Below, in pieces: positions 63,286 to 64,000 of a stretch of 64,000 nucleotides of DNA. Source of the stretch: Glandiceps talaboti (lineage: Eukaryota; Hemichordata; Enteropneusta; Spengelidae); contig NC_135561.1 of the NCBI RefSeq assembly GCF_964340395.1, forward strand, positions 15,966,461-16,030,460, read 5' to 3'. The first letter of the stretch is position 1; each line of letters opens with the position of its first letter. The translations under genes were made by a program, and so were the position numbers. The notes under the pieces were generated by a model, which saw nothing but the letters and a program-made list of their open reading frames with translations, did no database searches and was not told the origin of the DNA.

Positions 63286-64000
63286 AAAAAAAAAAAAAAA
63301 AAGAAGAAGAAGAAATATATTTCAGACATGAACCTTTCTCCTTAGGGCATCGGAATATTAAAAAATCAACAACATTAAAAATATCGGCGTTGCCCCCTGC
63401 GCATGTTTAGCGCCATCACCGATGATATTGAAACTTCCCGAGCGATCATTGTCCATTTAACAGTGAATAAAGTGGTGTAAAAGAAATATCACACTCATTT
63501 AATCACCCATATTAATTTTCTGTTGAGATCGTTAATTGACATGAAATTGTCTTCAGCTACTTTATTTTGCATTGTGTTTCATGGTAAATTGCAAATGTTC
63601 TAAAGTACAGCCTTTGTGTATAAACTATCAATTTGATGGTGTCCACTAACATATTCCTCAAATTCAATCTCTCCTCAAATATATGATAATCTAGGCACCG
63701 AGGTTATCCATGACGTCAATCTACTTCATGAGGACTCTTACTTCAAAAGTAAATAGACCCCCTCCCCCCCCCATGATCATATCCTGTATCATAGACTGTC
63801 CTATGGTGTTATGTAATGTCCGAGTTCGCATGTCAAGCAAGATCACAGGCACTTGTTTTCCCGCGGTACGTATGTTTCTATCAGAATACAATAAAATGTC
63901 GATAGAATCGATAATATTGTCGTATTTAGCCACTCTATATGAAAGGGGTAAAATTACACTTCTTTCTGTGATCGCGAAAGTTCATCACTCACCGCGAAAT
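62800..64000. other. Upstream flank, nothing recognised beyond the CT/A tract
   Basis: Outside 63215-63315 the sequence is unique AT-rich DNA with one palindromic CRE (63711-63718). No coding signal. Confidence 0.5.
63215..63315 (+). repeat. CT run, poly(A) and AAG run
   Basis: CT units to about 63283, an A run of about 20, then GAA/AAG units. It is a compound low-complexity tract; the frames through it are artefacts. Confidence 0.95.

Overview
This window is animal (metazoan) genomic DNA. It is AT-rich and intron-dominated, and full of microsatellites, minisatellites and short non-autonomous transposon-like elements. It contains one protein-coding segment I can recognise with confidence: the first coding exon of the heparan-sulfate polymerase gene EXT1 (exostosin-1), on the minus strand at 52758-53656. 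The protein diverges clearly from vertebrate EXT1 in the N-terminal stem but is very similar over the start of the GT47 domain. The repeat landscape (TATG, CTGT, CCAT and CT arrays, frequent ACATGTAC palindromes) fits a non-vertebrate bilaterian, probably marine, but I cannot name a phylum from sequence alone. No prokaryotic, viral, CRISPR or rRNA/tRNA signal was seen.

Layout. Positions 1-52757 read as the 5' part of EXT1 intron 1, at least 52.7 kb long. The exon ends with a phase-2 GTAAGT donor at the same codon where human EXT1 exon 1 ends. No further exon, nested gene or RNA gene could be supported inside it. The intron holds five kinds of structure: (i) microsatellite blocks near 2.0, 6.5, 7.4, 9.8-10.2, 18.6-19.0, 35.0-35.5, 45.4 and 47.6 kb; (ii) tandem duplications near 3.3, 6.0, 13.3, 15.7, 27.7, 36.9 and 37.7 kb; (iii) a ~165-bp TTAA-ended repeat family with three copies; (iv) a ~620-bp TTAA-ended inverted-repeat element with two copies, each carrying a different microsatellite; (v) a 442-bp and a ~400-bp inverted-repeat element. 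It also has candidate protein-binding clusters: four perfect POU octamers in 260 bp at 36.4 kb, and scattered DR1 nuclear-receptor-like motifs.

Positions 53657-54060 are the likely EXT1 5' leader and promoter: a YY1-type CAAGATGGCG motif, an overlapping 14-codon upstream ORF, a DR1-like site and a palindromic CRE. From 54.1 to 64.0 kb no gene is recognised. This upstream flank holds a compound CTGT/CCAT/CATA array (56.4-57.0 kb), a CT array interrupted by GGGATCGC (57.9-58.2 kb), a 24-copy 37-bp minisatellite (60401-61288), a heptamer-based hairpin (61664-61747) and a 138-bp direct duplication (61938 and 62277).

Most long open frames in the window are by-products of repeats: 4-bp, 37-bp or 2-bp units leave several frames free of stops. 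They were not annotated as genes.
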